A program made the translations under genes and the position numbers. The notes under the pieces were generated by a model. The model was not told the origin of the DNA. It saw only the letters and a program-made list of their open reading frames with translations, and did no database searches. From Prostheceraeus crozeri (taxonomy: Eukaryota > Platyhelminthes > Polycladida > Euryleptidae), in the NCBI GenBank assembly GCA_907163375.1, contig CAJQUW010004760.1, forward strand, positions 62,001 to 126,000: a stretch of 64,000 nucleotides of DNA, in the 5' to 3' direction. Positions 35,774 to 47,114 of the stretch are shown here, piece after piece (within the stretch, counting starts at the first letter, position 1; every line of letters starts with the position of its first letter).

Positions 35774-36901
35774 TACAGAATTAAATATTTTGTTTATCTC
35801 CTTCGGTTTGCTAGAAGTGTGATTAATTCGAAATCGACGGCACATTGAGGGCAAAAAGGAATTCCTAATATCCTACAGAGATAGGAAAAAAAGTCATGCT
35901 TCGCTTGCGGATTAATGTGAGTTCCAGCAAAGTGCTTCGATTGCCAAAATTCCTTCAGATTCGAAGAATTCAGATCATTGCGCACAAGTTTTCTCAATAA
36001 TGTTGGCCCTTCCGATCATTATTAAAAGAGTAGCAGGCGTACGAAAATTAGTTCACTTGATGTTTTCACATCCTCTCCTCGGCATTCGTAACTGTATAGT
36101 GCATACACTGAATCGAATGTTGACCAAGATAGCGATGTGTGTTTTGATGTGTGCGAAGTGATATCACCACAGAATTAAATTGTTTAACCGCATCACTTTG
36201 CTAGAAGTGCAGACTGATTCAAACAGATGGCACATGCAGAAACTTATTAAGTGGGCAAAAAGAAATTTTTAATACCTTGCAGAGATAGGAAAAATAGTCG
36301 TGCGACGCTTGCGGATTGTTGTGGATTCCTTCAAGATTTTCCGATCGCCACGATTCCTTCATATTCAAAAAATTCAGATCATTGCGGAAAAGTTTTCTCG
36401 ATAATGTTGGGTCCTCCGATCATTTTTAAAAAAGTTAGCAGGCGCACGAAAAAGCGTTCACAAACTTCTCTGTAGAACTTGACATCGACTGTGTCTCTTG
36501 GCTGTGGGACCCTGCCGATAACAGTCACTGAACCTTTGCACAATTTGGCGTGTTGAATGTTGAACTGGCTGCTTATTGTTCGATTGCTATGGTATTATGT
36601 CAGCAGATTGTGCCATTTCACTAATGTTACATGTTCCAATGTTTTCTTTCTAGTCAAACAGAAGAAGAGACGACATGTCTAATTCTGTGGATATCACAGC
36701 ACACACGCATCTCTAACTGGCTCTGGTGTCCTCTGCTGACAGCTTATTGTTTGCCATTTACAATAGCAGGCGATACACGAATTATCCATTCGAGAAGGAG
36801 CAAGTTGTCTAATTCTGTGGTGTGCCATTTCGATATTAAGGTTAGATACGATCCTTCCATTCTAGCAAACCGAAGCTCGCGCAAATGGATCTAATTCTGT
36901 G
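35774..36901 (+). mobile_element. hAT-type MITE, family B, interrupted by a family A MITE
   Basis: The left end TACAGAATTA (first base changed) and the right end TAATTCTGTG bound a copy that matches 62361-62968. The inserted family A element (36169-36689) and its 8-bp duplication account for the extra length. The outer flanks catagcat / cattggat agree at 6 of 8 positions, a worn 8-bp target duplication. Confidence 0.9.
36169..36689 (+). mobile_element. hAT-type MITE, family A, copy 2, nested, exact 8-bp target duplication
   Basis: CACAGAATTA ... TAATTCTGTG, 521 bp, flanked by GATATCAC at 36161-36168 and GATATCAC at 36690-36697. The uninterrupted relative at 62759 onward has a single GATATCAC at the same place, so the insertion site is read directly from the window. 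An 8-bp duplication is the hAT signature. No transposase. Confidence 0.97.
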
Positions 36902-36971
36902 CATTGGATAGCTTTTATAAATAGATGGCAAGGAGACAAAATTACTATGCATGCTGCAATCTATAAATGTA

Positions 36972-38656
36972 CAGGGTGATTCCGATCTTCCCGTCACTTT
37001 TCAAGTAAGGACTACAGCTGTATCACATGTCTGGTTGTAGTGATGGTTCATGATTTATATACTACGTTTCATGGCCTTTCAAATCGTATATTATTTATTT
37101 TCTTGTGATCTGCATTTCTGCTGATACGAGCAATTGAAATTGTTTACCCATATTACAACTTTTTAAATCAATTTTAAGTACTTTTTTATTTTTTTATTCC
37201 TAGTCAACTAATTATTTTTATTTTATTTTATTTTTTTTTTTCATTTGATTTCGAAAAACTCGATCCAAAAAACTCATTATAAGTGACAGGTATGCAGTAA
37301 CGCAAACACGAGAACTGTTCAAACCACCACCACACAACTCGCATCGGCGCAAGAATGACGCATCATCTCGACCTCCACGCTATCGAGTAAGCTCTCTTTC
37401 TTGCAAAGCTTCAAGAGTACGAGGACGTGGGATCTCTGTTAGTCAATAGCCCCAAAGCCAGAAATCGTTTACTGCTAAATCAGGGCTTCTTGGTGGCCAG
37501 TGTATCGTCCACCACGACCAATCCATCGGTTCTTCAGCTTGACGTTCAGCAGAAAACGAACAGAATTGGCATAATGTGCAGGTGCACCTCCTGATCCTGC
37601 TGATAAAATTGACGTCGATTTCGTCTATCACTTAGTAGCGGCACAACTTTGTCTTCAAGGGATAGATGGTAGCGCTGTCCATTATTATTTTTTTACACAT
37701 GGTAAGTGATGCCGTGGGTGTGATATCATTGCCCAGCAGTTATGGTTTCACGATAACAGCTTGAGCGTTTTCTTCCGCGTAGGCGTTGTGAAGTTCACAG
37801 ATCAAGTGAAACGTTGCTTGAGAAAACGATATTAACGAAATTACTGTCGCGTTGTTGATGTTGAAGGATAAGGTTAGAAAACTGAGTCTTTGAACTTTAT
37901 CGTCGTCCGAGATCTCTTGCACGCGGGTAAACTTCCAAGCTCTCAAACCTTCATCTTTCAACACTCTGTTCACCGACGATTGTGAAAACGCTGCAGAGCT
38001 GAGCTGGCTTTCGTTGCGAAAGTGTTGTTTGGATCATCACCATAGGCCTCGACTATTTCGTCTCGTTTCGGAAAGCCGTCGATCTGAATGGTCACCGACT
38101 CTTGCATTTTTGGTGAGAGATAGCGAGGTTTTATAACGCCTTGCCCACCCAATTAAGGTTGTGCGTGGTGGAGCTTCTTTCTTAAAATCTACACGAAATC
38201 GTCGCCTTGCATCTTCAGGATATGAAGAGAGATGGTATAGGCCACGGCCGTCGCAATTTCTGCATTCGTGAAGCCAGGATAGTTAATTGCTGCCAAGTGT
38301 TGATAGTAAATAAATTTCAGCCAGTTTAATACCGTCTACACTGAAAAGTCAATCTCAATTAACTTTGCATGGTGTCGCTCAAAGCAAGCAATTATTAGAT
38401 ATCTATGCTGAATGCGGCTGATGATATTGATTGTTGCGATGTTCCTGTCATAGATATTGATTTAAAAAGTTGTAATATGGGTAAACAATTTCAATTGCTC
38501 GTATCAGCAGAAATGCAGATCACAAGAAAATAAATAATATACGATTTGAAAGGCCATGAAACGTAGTATATAAATCATGAACCATCACTACAACCAGACA
38601 TGTGATACAGCTGTAGTCCTTACTTGAAAAGTGACGGGAAGATCGGAATCACCCTG
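36972..38656 (-). mobile_element. 1.7 kb IS630/Tc1-type DNA transposon with ~205-bp inverted ends
   Basis: The tips are CAGGGTGATTCCGATCTTCC and its inverse (38637-38656). The inverted repeats run ~205 bp on each side (36972-37178 and 38452-38656) with very high identity, ending 'aactttttaaatcaat'. TA precedes the left tip; the right side has CA, a worn TA. A broken transposase lies between on the minus strand. The element is autonomous in design but defective. Confidence 0.9.
37300..38260 (-). pseudogene. DDE transposase of the IS630/Tc1/mariner superfamily, broken
   Basis: In order on the minus strand: an N-terminal piece (37970-38152) with GFPKRDEIVEAYGDD; a middle piece (37740-37973) with NRVLKDEGLRAWKFTRVQEI; then, over shifting frames at 37443-37640, FYQQD, GAPAHYANSVRFLL, KNRWIGRGG and WPPRSPDLAVNDFWLWGY. 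The QDGAPxHxA...SPDLxxxDFWLWGY pattern is the second catalytic block of a widespread animal transposase related to mariner/IS630. At least three frameshifts; the final acidic residue was not identified. Confidence 0.82.
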
Positions 38657-38711
38657 CATACCTTAATACTGTTGGATTGCCTTAACTGTTTTGAAATGAT
38701 ATGCTTCATTG

Positions 38712-39218
38712 CTAGTAAGGGTCCCACCTCGCACCATTGGGTGCTTCCTTTAACTCGCCTGGCAATAACTTTCCTCTGGCTCCACAATCAAGTCTGCTGA
38801 CTCCAGGGAATGCATCTGGTGACAGTGGAGAGCAAGTGAAGGGCGCACAAAGAGACAACTTTTGGGAGCACATAAGTCCGAAAACAGGACGGTACTTGAT
38901 GCTTGTGACTGTGTATGCAGTATTGGCTGATTTCTGTGTCAGGATTGGTTCTTGTTGGGTTCCTCGCCCAAATAAGCTAGTGCTTGTGACGGGGGGGGAG
39001 ACAACCATGCAACTGGCAATGCTTCCATGAGACGTCAGAATCAGCGCTAGTGAACACGACCATGATAATGAGGAGGATTGCTGACAGGGCTGTTTTTGTT
39101 GGAAGTCAGCATAACACAGAGGTGCAAACGCACCGGATTCAGAGAGATTAATGGAAACATTCGCATGGGAGCGGCTGCCTCCATGTCGGCCTAATCGAGT
39201 GTCTCTGTATGCCTGCAT
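38712..39218 (-). other. GC-richer segment with a 168-codon frame, unassigned
   Basis: Base composition rises here and both strands have long frames (168 codons minus, 97 codons plus at 38737-39030), including a run of eight G. I recognise no domain. It starts ~55 bp outside the transposon's right end, so it may be a piece of an unidentified repeat. I do not call a gene. Confidence 0.3.
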
Positions 39219-39464
39219 CCATTGTAACAGAACAGGGCCTCCAAGACTGCTATTAGTTTGTTACTTGGTGGATTGGACTAGATTGCTGTTACCATGGCAC
39301 ACACTTCGTACCTCCGGGTGCTTATTCTAATTGAAACCAATGCATGCTTGATCACTATTGTAATTACTTATCAAACTCCTTGCGCATGACAGAAAAACAA
39401 CCATTTTGATTGCCGGATCAGAAAGTCATTATCAAATTCAAAATTAGTTGTTCGAACAATCATA

Positions 39465-40165
39465 GATACTTGAGTACAATGCAGATTTCACTGATGAATA
39501 AACATAGAACATGAAGTCAAAGTCATAGATAACTTCACATATCTAGAAGCTCACATAGATAGAAGTTCAACTTCTGATCTTTACGTCGATAAATTCATTA
39601 CCGAATGCGATACGGTTGATCAAGCTGGCAACAAATAAGATATTTATTTTTCACCGTGCGTATAATGTAGATATCCTGTCACCGGGCGTGCAGTAATATT
39701 TTCATTATTGCACTGTTGGTTCAATTATAGATTTCTATATGGATATATGCGATTGAATTATATAGCCAACTCTACTGACGTCATGTCATTGTTCTTTGAA
39801 GAGTTTCCAAACCATATAGTCTACTACACCTTCACATGATTTCTATGATGTGCGATTTTGGAGTAGATTATATGGATAGGAAATTTACATAGGGGTCATA
39901 TAATCTCCTGAAAAATAGAATATAGAAGATCTCTATTCCGCCAAATTTGTAACAGATTACGTAGTGGTTTGGATGGATCAAGGAAGTCTAGAAAACTATG
40001 CAGGTCCAGAAATCCTCAGATGGATGCGAGCATAGATTTCTAAGTTGCATCGTTGGCTATATAATTGATATAGCTATATATGGCTATATATATATACTTG
40101 AGTACAATGCAGATTTCACTTATGCATAAACATAGAACATGAAGTCAAAGTCAGATAGCTTTACA
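39465..40165. repeat. pair of ~75-bp direct repeats around an AT-rich core
   Basis: 'tacttgagtacaatgcagat' followed by 'ataaacatagaacatgaagt' occurs at about 39470-39545 and again at about 40095-40165. Between them are inverted pieces 'ttatatagccaac' (near 39760) and 'gttggctatataa' (near 40050) and a short TATA-rich run. It could be a segmental duplication or the remains of a mobile element; no coding frame. Confidence 0.6.
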
Positions 40166-41277
40166 TATGGGCACAAGTATCTGCAACTATCAATTCTTAA
40201 AATGATAAAGCCAAATAATATTGTTTACATTTGTACTATATTTGTACTATGTATTGTTTATATTTCATATTGTACATAATCAATCTGTTGACAAAATGTA
40301 AAACATTGATCGACATTCCGATCTTTGAATACCAGTCATTCCGAGAAATTTTGACTTTTATTGTTGTTCGATTCATAATGCTGAAAGTGAAAGTCCTTAA
40401 ATAAGAATTTACAAATTCTTCAAGTTGGTGGGATATGGTATTGAAATGAAGCGCAATGTTGAAAATTCTATCCATTTTAAACAAGTGAATTTCTATCAAT
40501 TTTGATAAATAATAAAAAACTCGGAGTATTTTACAGCAATTTTCATAGTTGACTCCCAATGGTTCTAATTAGTTATTCCCTCAATATGCACTTGATTGTT
40601 ATGATAGCGAAACTTCGCAATTCCAGTTTGTTATACAAGATTACAGTGATGTAAAGTCAGCATTAGTAGTCCCTTTCACCAAAAGAAGTCGAACCACTAG
40701 ACACCTCGAGCATTTTGCATACATAGTTTTGGAAGTTCACTTAATTTGGATCTTTGGTTAATCAACTTATGTAGTTGGTTCAAGCTGACCGCATAATCGA
40801 AGATTTAATGTATTTGATTACTTTATCACAAGTTTGGATATATTGATTATTTCAGTTTTAACACAATATAACAAATGGAGCGGACAATCCCTCTCCTGAC
40901 AGGAAGATCAGATCTTCATGTTTCCCTAATCACCCTGGAAATCCTTCACGGTACTCTTCTTAGGGATATTTTGCCGTTCTCTCATTTGCAATTGCAGCAT
41001 CAAGTGCTTGCAATAACAAAGTTAATAGCTTGGCTTATCTCATCTTTATTTATCTTGTGTTCATCATGTTTCATTTTCCAATTCTGATAGATAATTGAAA
41101 TTGAGATTTATAAACTGCCATCAAGAAACAACGACGATAATTAACACTTAACTCTTTCTACGATAGGATGGGTGATTTTCGAATTCCATATTTCATGAAT
41201 AATAAGCGATTTCAATAAAATAAAGTCGATTCATGCTTCTATTTCGAAACTCCACATGGTCAAAGTACTAAAAGCCA
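40166..41277. other. non-coding stretch
   Basis: Frames at 40236-40559 and 40875-41087 carry no motifs. Confidence 0.4.
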
Positions 41278-41718
41278 TTAACTAGTTACCGAAATGAAAA
41301 TCATTTTAGACAACGCATTTTTAAAGGCAAATAAGTAGAACCGAGCATGAATGGGGTTATTTGTATTTCTCGCTCTCCTAGTTTGCCTATGCCGAAAGGA
41401 TGGATTCAGTTCAGTTATATTGTTTCCACCTATTAAATGGTGCATCGCCTGAACAGCACGTGCATGGACAGCACCGAGACCAGCTGCCCACATGGTGGTT
41501 CCACAGTTAATGGCCAGTGACGTGACTGTCATAGCTGAATCAATTACGCATCTAACAAGAGTGGCCGCCTTTCTTTCAGTTTTGAATTTTGCAATTTTTA
41601 ATGTTGATTTTCGAACAACTTGGAAGTTAATATATTGTACATCATTCAAGGGTTTTAATACCGATTCATTGAAGTAAAAAGATTTGCATACAGTCGATGC
41701 AGTTAGTGCTGTATACAT
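41278..41718 (-). other. 146-codon open frame, unassigned
   Basis: The frame includes AAGLGAVHARAVQAMHHLIG and SFRHRQTRRARNTNNPIHAR. The second stretch is reminiscent of the basic C-terminal tail of some LINE ORF2 proteins (R..RRTRNTNN..), but upstream RT motifs are missing. It could be a LINE tail, a real exon or chance; length alone makes it worth recording. Confidence 0.25.
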
Positions 41719-43245
41719 CCGATATACACATACTTCCGGTAATCTCCTAAAGTAGGCTCTAGATTACTTGGAAGATAATTCAATGTTTACTTAACTAAGT
41801 TTGAGGCACTATCAATGGTGTCACATGATTTTGTTTCCATGGCAAAAACGTCGCATAAATCAGCTGCTTCAAGACTTTATTCGACCGATAATATTCTAGC
41901 AGCTATTCAAATCTGCTCCCATTTTTCAACTGCTCTATTTGCAATACGATTGAATTTACATTATTTGCTTTCTTCCCACCAAAGTTGAGACATTTAAAGA
42001 CAAAAGTCTAGAAATTAATTTCCCGTTATTGCAGCGAAGTAAATTGTGAAAATTTTGGCGAATAATTCGTTCAAACTCTTTCAAATCACGGTTGACTAAA
42101 ATGGTCACAAATTTGAGAACAAACGAATTTCTGTGTGAGCGCATGATCTTATCAGATAAGGAATTTTGTCCCAACATGAGGCATTTACCTCAATGAATAT
42201 TTGAACGTTTTGAGTGACATTTCATATGCAAAGAATTTTCTCATGATCGTTAGGCAAATATTTGGGAACAACCTTCAACAAGAATTTATGAGCTACTGAA
42301 TAATCGATAATTATCGAAGCTGGTAGCCCTCAAGGCTTCATGTTCTAAGTCACCTCTCTTAGAGATTTTGGAAAATCTGGTAAACTAAATTCTCATCATG
42401 AAAAATTTAGCAACAATAAGAATCTCGCACACGAGCTTTGCATGCGGTGAGCAAAACATTGAAAAATTCAAACTTCTAAAGGAGCATTTGATAATTACAT
42501 ACGTTCCAGTTGGACCTGATTGACACACGGAGATTCATTGGAATCGCAACGAATCAGCGCATGGATTGCTCTAACTTTGCGCCTGCGACAGAGCATATAT
42601 GGCTGCTTATATAATCCCCTCTATAAAGCGTTTGACCCAGACTGCAATGATTGTGACAACAATCCACGAGAATCACAAAACTTGTATACATTAATTACAA
42701 GCGTGAGTATAAATACTTGCTGACGTCACTTTTGAATCCGACACACAATGCGCATAGCAGTTTCGGGATAACAGTATGTTCGTGTATTGAAGCAGTTGGC
42801 AATGAAGCGGGATTCGAAGGTACCAGGGATGAAAGGAACCCTTTGAGATCGGGTCAACCTGGTGTATCTGAGACGGTAAATAGATTGTTCGCAAGACCTT
42901 GATAGCGAGTGCCTTTTTACACAGATTTTTACCAGGAAATCTCCGTGTTGAAGCAGAGTGCGGCCCGCATGACCGGTGACGTTTTTGGGTCTGGTGACGG
43001 CTAGACGTGTGCCAGTACCATGCGATCATTCGACAAACTACGACTTGAGATGCCGGGGTGACGTCTGTAATCTTTAAGCTACGAGCAGAAGACTGTTCGA
43101 TGGCCAACGAAGTGCGGCGCAATGCGCCATGGTGGCAAAAAAGAGAAAGGCCAAATGTCAACGGGCTTTGGGCGAGGTTGGATGGTATCTGGGTACAACG
43201 GGTGCTATCGAGGATACAACGTCGATAGTATTCGATTAAGAGTGG
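41719..43245. other. non-coding or unassigned
   Basis: The segment 42691-43161 is GC-richer and has a 156-codon minus frame and a second minus frame with LCALCVGFKSDVSKYLYS. No domain recognised. The rest is AT-rich without features. Confidence 0.3.
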
Positions 43246-43247
43246 TA

Positions 43248-43800
43248 GTCCGGCAGCCAGAGCGAGTTTCTGCAGGGAACGAGGCCGAAAATGAGACTTT
43301 CACAGAATGATGTACACCATATGCCTACTACGAATCGACACGTCTGCCGCGTTCTATTGAGTTCCTCTTCTTGTTGGACAGGATCAAAGAATAACACATG
43401 TAAATCCAATGAGACGCAGATTGCAGTTATTGGCTAAACTGAAATTTTCTATGTTTTCTCTGATTAAACGAAAAGTACTAAGGCCAGAGTCATAATAGTT
43501 GGCATGGAATGTCTTCAGGTCATTTCCTATCATGTGTAACTGATATTATCATGCTTCTGATCGGCGATCTATGCGATAATGTGGTTCAATGCGGATGAAG
43601 TGGGTCAACATATAGGTGCTTGCGAAGCCTGAAGGCATTCCATGCTAGTACATTTTAATTGATAAAAATTTGATTTCAGCAAAAACTGCAATCTGCCCAT
43701 TGGATTTTTTCTTTGATGAGTAGGCATATGGTGTACATCATTCTGTGAAAGTCTCATTTTCGGCCTCGTTCCCTGCAGAAACTCGCTCTGGCTGCCGGAC
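43248..43800 (+). mobile_element. fold-back MITE, family F1 copy d (internally deleted)
   Basis: Intact tips GTCCGGCAGCCAGAGCGAG and CTCGCTCTGGCTGCCGGAC are flanked by TA (43246-43247 and 43801-43802). At 553 bp it lacks ~130 bp of the centre and right arm. This copy preserves the 'tctgattaaacgaaaagtac' sequence that marks the LINE insertion point in copy b. Confidence 0.93.
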
Positions 43801-43802
43801 TA

Positions 43803-45430
43803 TGGAGGTCACGTGCATTAAAAATGAATTCAACATTTGATTTTGCGTCCTATCATCATTCATCTATCTCGTGCTTATTGTTCAAGTCTGTGGACATGCA
43901 CAGGCGAACTGGCATTCTAATACACCTATCAGTCTTCACAAGCTCAGGGTAAAATATTTCCTCATAGATCTTCATTGGTTGTCGGAAGAAACCATGATTG
44001 CATAAAACTAAACCCACTTAAAATACGTGAACTTAACAGCGGAAAGAGAATCTAATCGAAAAATGAATTTTGCTGATGCACGTTCATAAATTACTTTCCG
44101 ATCAGCTACTGTGAAAGATTGAATTTTTAATGCGTCTTAGTATTGATTTCAGAAAGAATTGAGTTGCTTTTCTATCACAATTTCTCGTCATGAAATTGCA
44201 ATTCATTTACCTTTTTCTCAAAAGCGCTCCAATCAATGTCTCGCACAGTATAGCCTTATTCCGGTTTAATCTACCTACAGCAACTTTTATTGACATTTCA
44301 AATTTATTGGAAAGCAATATTGTGAGGTCAACATTCGTTGGAAAGATAAGATGAAAGACGAAAATTAAATGTCGCTTTTATTACCAGCAGAGTTCAGATG
44401 TTCCCTAACAAACATTACTTTCCTAGATTGCGGCGCAAATGGATCATTTTAGCGATATCCGTGTTAAATAATTACGAGTAAAGTTCACGAGTTCACTAGG
44501 TTCAGATATCAAATCTGATCAATGTGAAATGAAATTCAAGCAAAGTTGGAAAAGCTGTTGAATGCTAAATATTTTGATTCGGGTGTTTTCTCAGATTTAT
44601 GCAAATTGAGCTTTCAGAGTCTTGATACTCAATACAACACCCACGGAGACTCAAGATCTTGATTTTAGAAGGACATCAAACAACTCGGTTCGAATCCGTT
44701 CTGTTTGCAGTTTCGATTTACAAGACGATCTAAAATCGCTGTCCATTACTTCTTAAAGAACATGTTCTTAGAAATTTATGGATTCATAGAGTCGACGGTA
44801 GTTATGGGTTATCTCCTCCCAGTTTTTCAAATTTGTCTGAAATCTGCAAATATTAATCAATCATCACCAAACGTCCGGTAGACGTACTTAAGTATATTTT
44901 CTACCCGCATACAAAAATTTATGCAGATCGAACATTTTGATCGAACTTTTAGCATTAGAGACGATAACGTGAAGAGTAGCTATGTCAACAGCTTGATCTG
45001 ACTTCGTCTATTCGACGCGTTAGTTACTCGTGCGTGCATTGTTCTCCCTCCGTCTTTGTCTCATCTACTGCTATTTGAAATCTTCCCACGACCACTACCT
45101 TGCCACACCTTTTTCAGTTAAAAATGTTAAAGATATGTGTCCTGGTCATCATCACTTCACGAGTTGTCGAGAAGTGACTTTGATGACCTCAAGTGCTTTC
45201 TGCTCTGACGATGAGGTCAGACGAAGTCAAGTCAAGTTGCAGACATCGCTGCACTTCAAGTTATCGCCCCTTATTCAAAAAGTACTTGTCCGATTTGCAA
45301 AACTTTTGATTTTTTGGTTCAAAATATCCTCATCGACGCGTACATAAAGTTTTGTGACGATTAATTCATTTCTACGGATTTAACACAAAGTTGAAAACGT
45401 GGGGGAGATAACCCATAAGTAACGAGTCGA
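43803..45430. other. 1.6 kb non-coding stretch
   Basis: Nothing recognised. GGTTCGAATCC at about 44693 looks like a tRNA B box but has no A box upstream. A 105-codon plus frame (45030-45347) has no motif. Confidence 0.4.
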
Positions 45431-45611
45431 CAATCAATCAATCAATGTTTGTGTGAGATTCTTCTTTTATTGAATATCGCCTAAAATTTACAACGTCATA
45501 TAATCCTCTATTGATTGAGGTCACTTGCAAACAACAGATTATTATGTTCCGTTATGAATTTCAGGCGATATTCAATAAAGGAAGAATCTCACACAAACAT
45601 CGATTGATTGT
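45431..45611. repeat. palindrome with ~60-bp arms carrying AATAAA on both strands
   Basis: 'caatgtttgtgtgagattct' (from 45442) pairs with 'agaatctcacacaaacatcg' (to about 45603), the arms including 'ttttattgaatatcgcct' and 'aggcgatattcaataaa'. The ends are ATCAATCAATCA and its inverse. Each strand thus has an AATAAA near its downstream side. Probably a small palindromic MITE. Confidence 0.85.
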
Positions 45612-45652
45612 TAACTATTAATTATTATTAATTAACTATTAATTAACCTATG
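45612..45652. repeat. TTAACTATTAATTATTA simple repeat
   Basis: A short imperfect run of TTAACTATTAAT units directly abuts the palindrome. Confidence 0.7.
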
Positions 45653-46211
45653 AATCCAAAGATATCCAATCAAGAAAAATTGTCTTTGTTTAATTAGCTA
45701 ATATTCGAGACAATTGAATTTGACATCAGATATAAGTATCTGGAGATAGAAGTATAATAATAGACACGATGACGTCAACAATGAAATCAATCATTGCGTG
45801 TGCGTGTTTCAGTGTATGTAATTCTACCTTCATTGTTCCCTTAAATCAATTGCTTTTATACATAATGAGTGCGCGCATTCTCAATAACAGTTGCTCTATT
45901 CTCACGCAGAAGTTGTATAATAAAGTTCTGCATTCTTTTACCCTTCTGTTTACTATCAGAGACAACATCAGATAAAATGTTGATTTTGTATCATGTAACT
46001 GCTCCAGATATCTGCATTAAATATCGAATTGCTTAAAATTTAAGTGTATGTGCATTTTGAATAGTATTATTCAAGCGGATACTTCTTACAAGAAATAACT
46101 ACAACTGCTGACAAAATGTTATACATAAGTGGCTCGTTGACATTATTTGAATCAGTGATGTAAAGAAATTGACCTTCGACCTTGAAATTTTGGATATTTT
46201 CGATTAATCCC

Positions 46212-47108
46212 ATTATTTTTTCTTTTTTTGCGATTAACGCCTCAAAAGAGGTATAAAATTTTTAATTGCACGACGTTTCGGAAGTCCTGGGTCACGAACA
46301 ATTTAACCAAATCAGGCTTTACAAACATCAGAGATCATAATATACAAAATTAAATGTAGGCCGTAATTAATGTAAAATTTACAAATATCTAGCACTACAG
46401 AAGGAGGAAATACAATAAGAATCAAGAAATCTTATTTAACCTAGCATCTAAAAACACATTAAGAAGAGTAAGCTATATGGCAATGCAAAAGTCTATGTAC
46501 AAGTGAAAAGGAATTGATGATAGAACAATGAGCAGAAGCATGAGATCGAGAATCTGCGCACACTTAACATCACATGACTCAGCTGTGTTCTAACATAAAC
46601 AGACTCACCCTGGATTGGTAGATTTTAAGTGGAAAATAATAAGAATAATTAAAGATAATTGCGCACCGGTGGCTGCCGAATCCATTTTCATAAGGAAGGA
46701 AGCCAATCTAATGAATGGGTGTGATGGGAGGGGTATCTTATCCTTTTTATCATAGCATTGTGCTCTTCTTGAAATGCTACCATCAATATCTTTTCACTTG
46801 TACATTTACTGTTGCACTGCCATGTAATTTACTTTTCTTAATGTGTTTTTAGATGCTAGGTTAAATAAGATTTCTTGATACTTTAGGTATTTCCATAGAG
46901 TAGGATATTTCCTCCTTCTGTAGTGTTAGATATCTGTAAATTTTACATTAATTACGGCCTACATTTAAATTTTGTATATTATGATCTCTGATGTTTGTAA
47001 AGCCTGATTTGGTTAATTTGTATGTGACCCAGGACTTCCAAAACGTCGTGCAATTAAAAATTTTATACCTCTTTTGAGGCGTTAATCGCAAAAAAAGGAA
47101 AAAATAGT
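46212..47108. mobile_element. fold-back element with ~310-bp arms
   Basis: The left arm (46212-~46525) and right arm (~46785-47108) are inverted copies: 'ttgcgattaacgcctcaaaa' pairs with 'ttttgaggcgttaatcgcaa', and 'ttaacctagcatctaaaaac' pairs with 'gtttttagatgctaggttaa'. The centre (~260 bp) is unpaired. Near the tips the arms hold, in the inward-to-outward direction, CCAGGACTTCCGAAACGTCG followed by TGCAATTAAAAATTTTATAC. No protein is encoded. Superfamily not assigned. Confidence 0.87.
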
Positions 47109-47114
47109 AGAATG

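Noticed and set aside
38712-39218. 168-codon minus frame as a gene
   Set aside because: No domain, no splice context, opposite long frames; likely driven by local GC.
39465-40165. LTR-type element from the direct repeats
   Set aside because: Repeats are ~75 bp, and no tRNA primer site, polypurine tract or retroviral protein is visible between them.
42691-43161. 156-codon minus frame
   Set aside because: No motif, and another minus frame across the same bases looks equally plausible.
44685-44710. GGTTCGAATCC, a tRNA B-box-like string
   Set aside because: No A box or foldable tRNA upstream.
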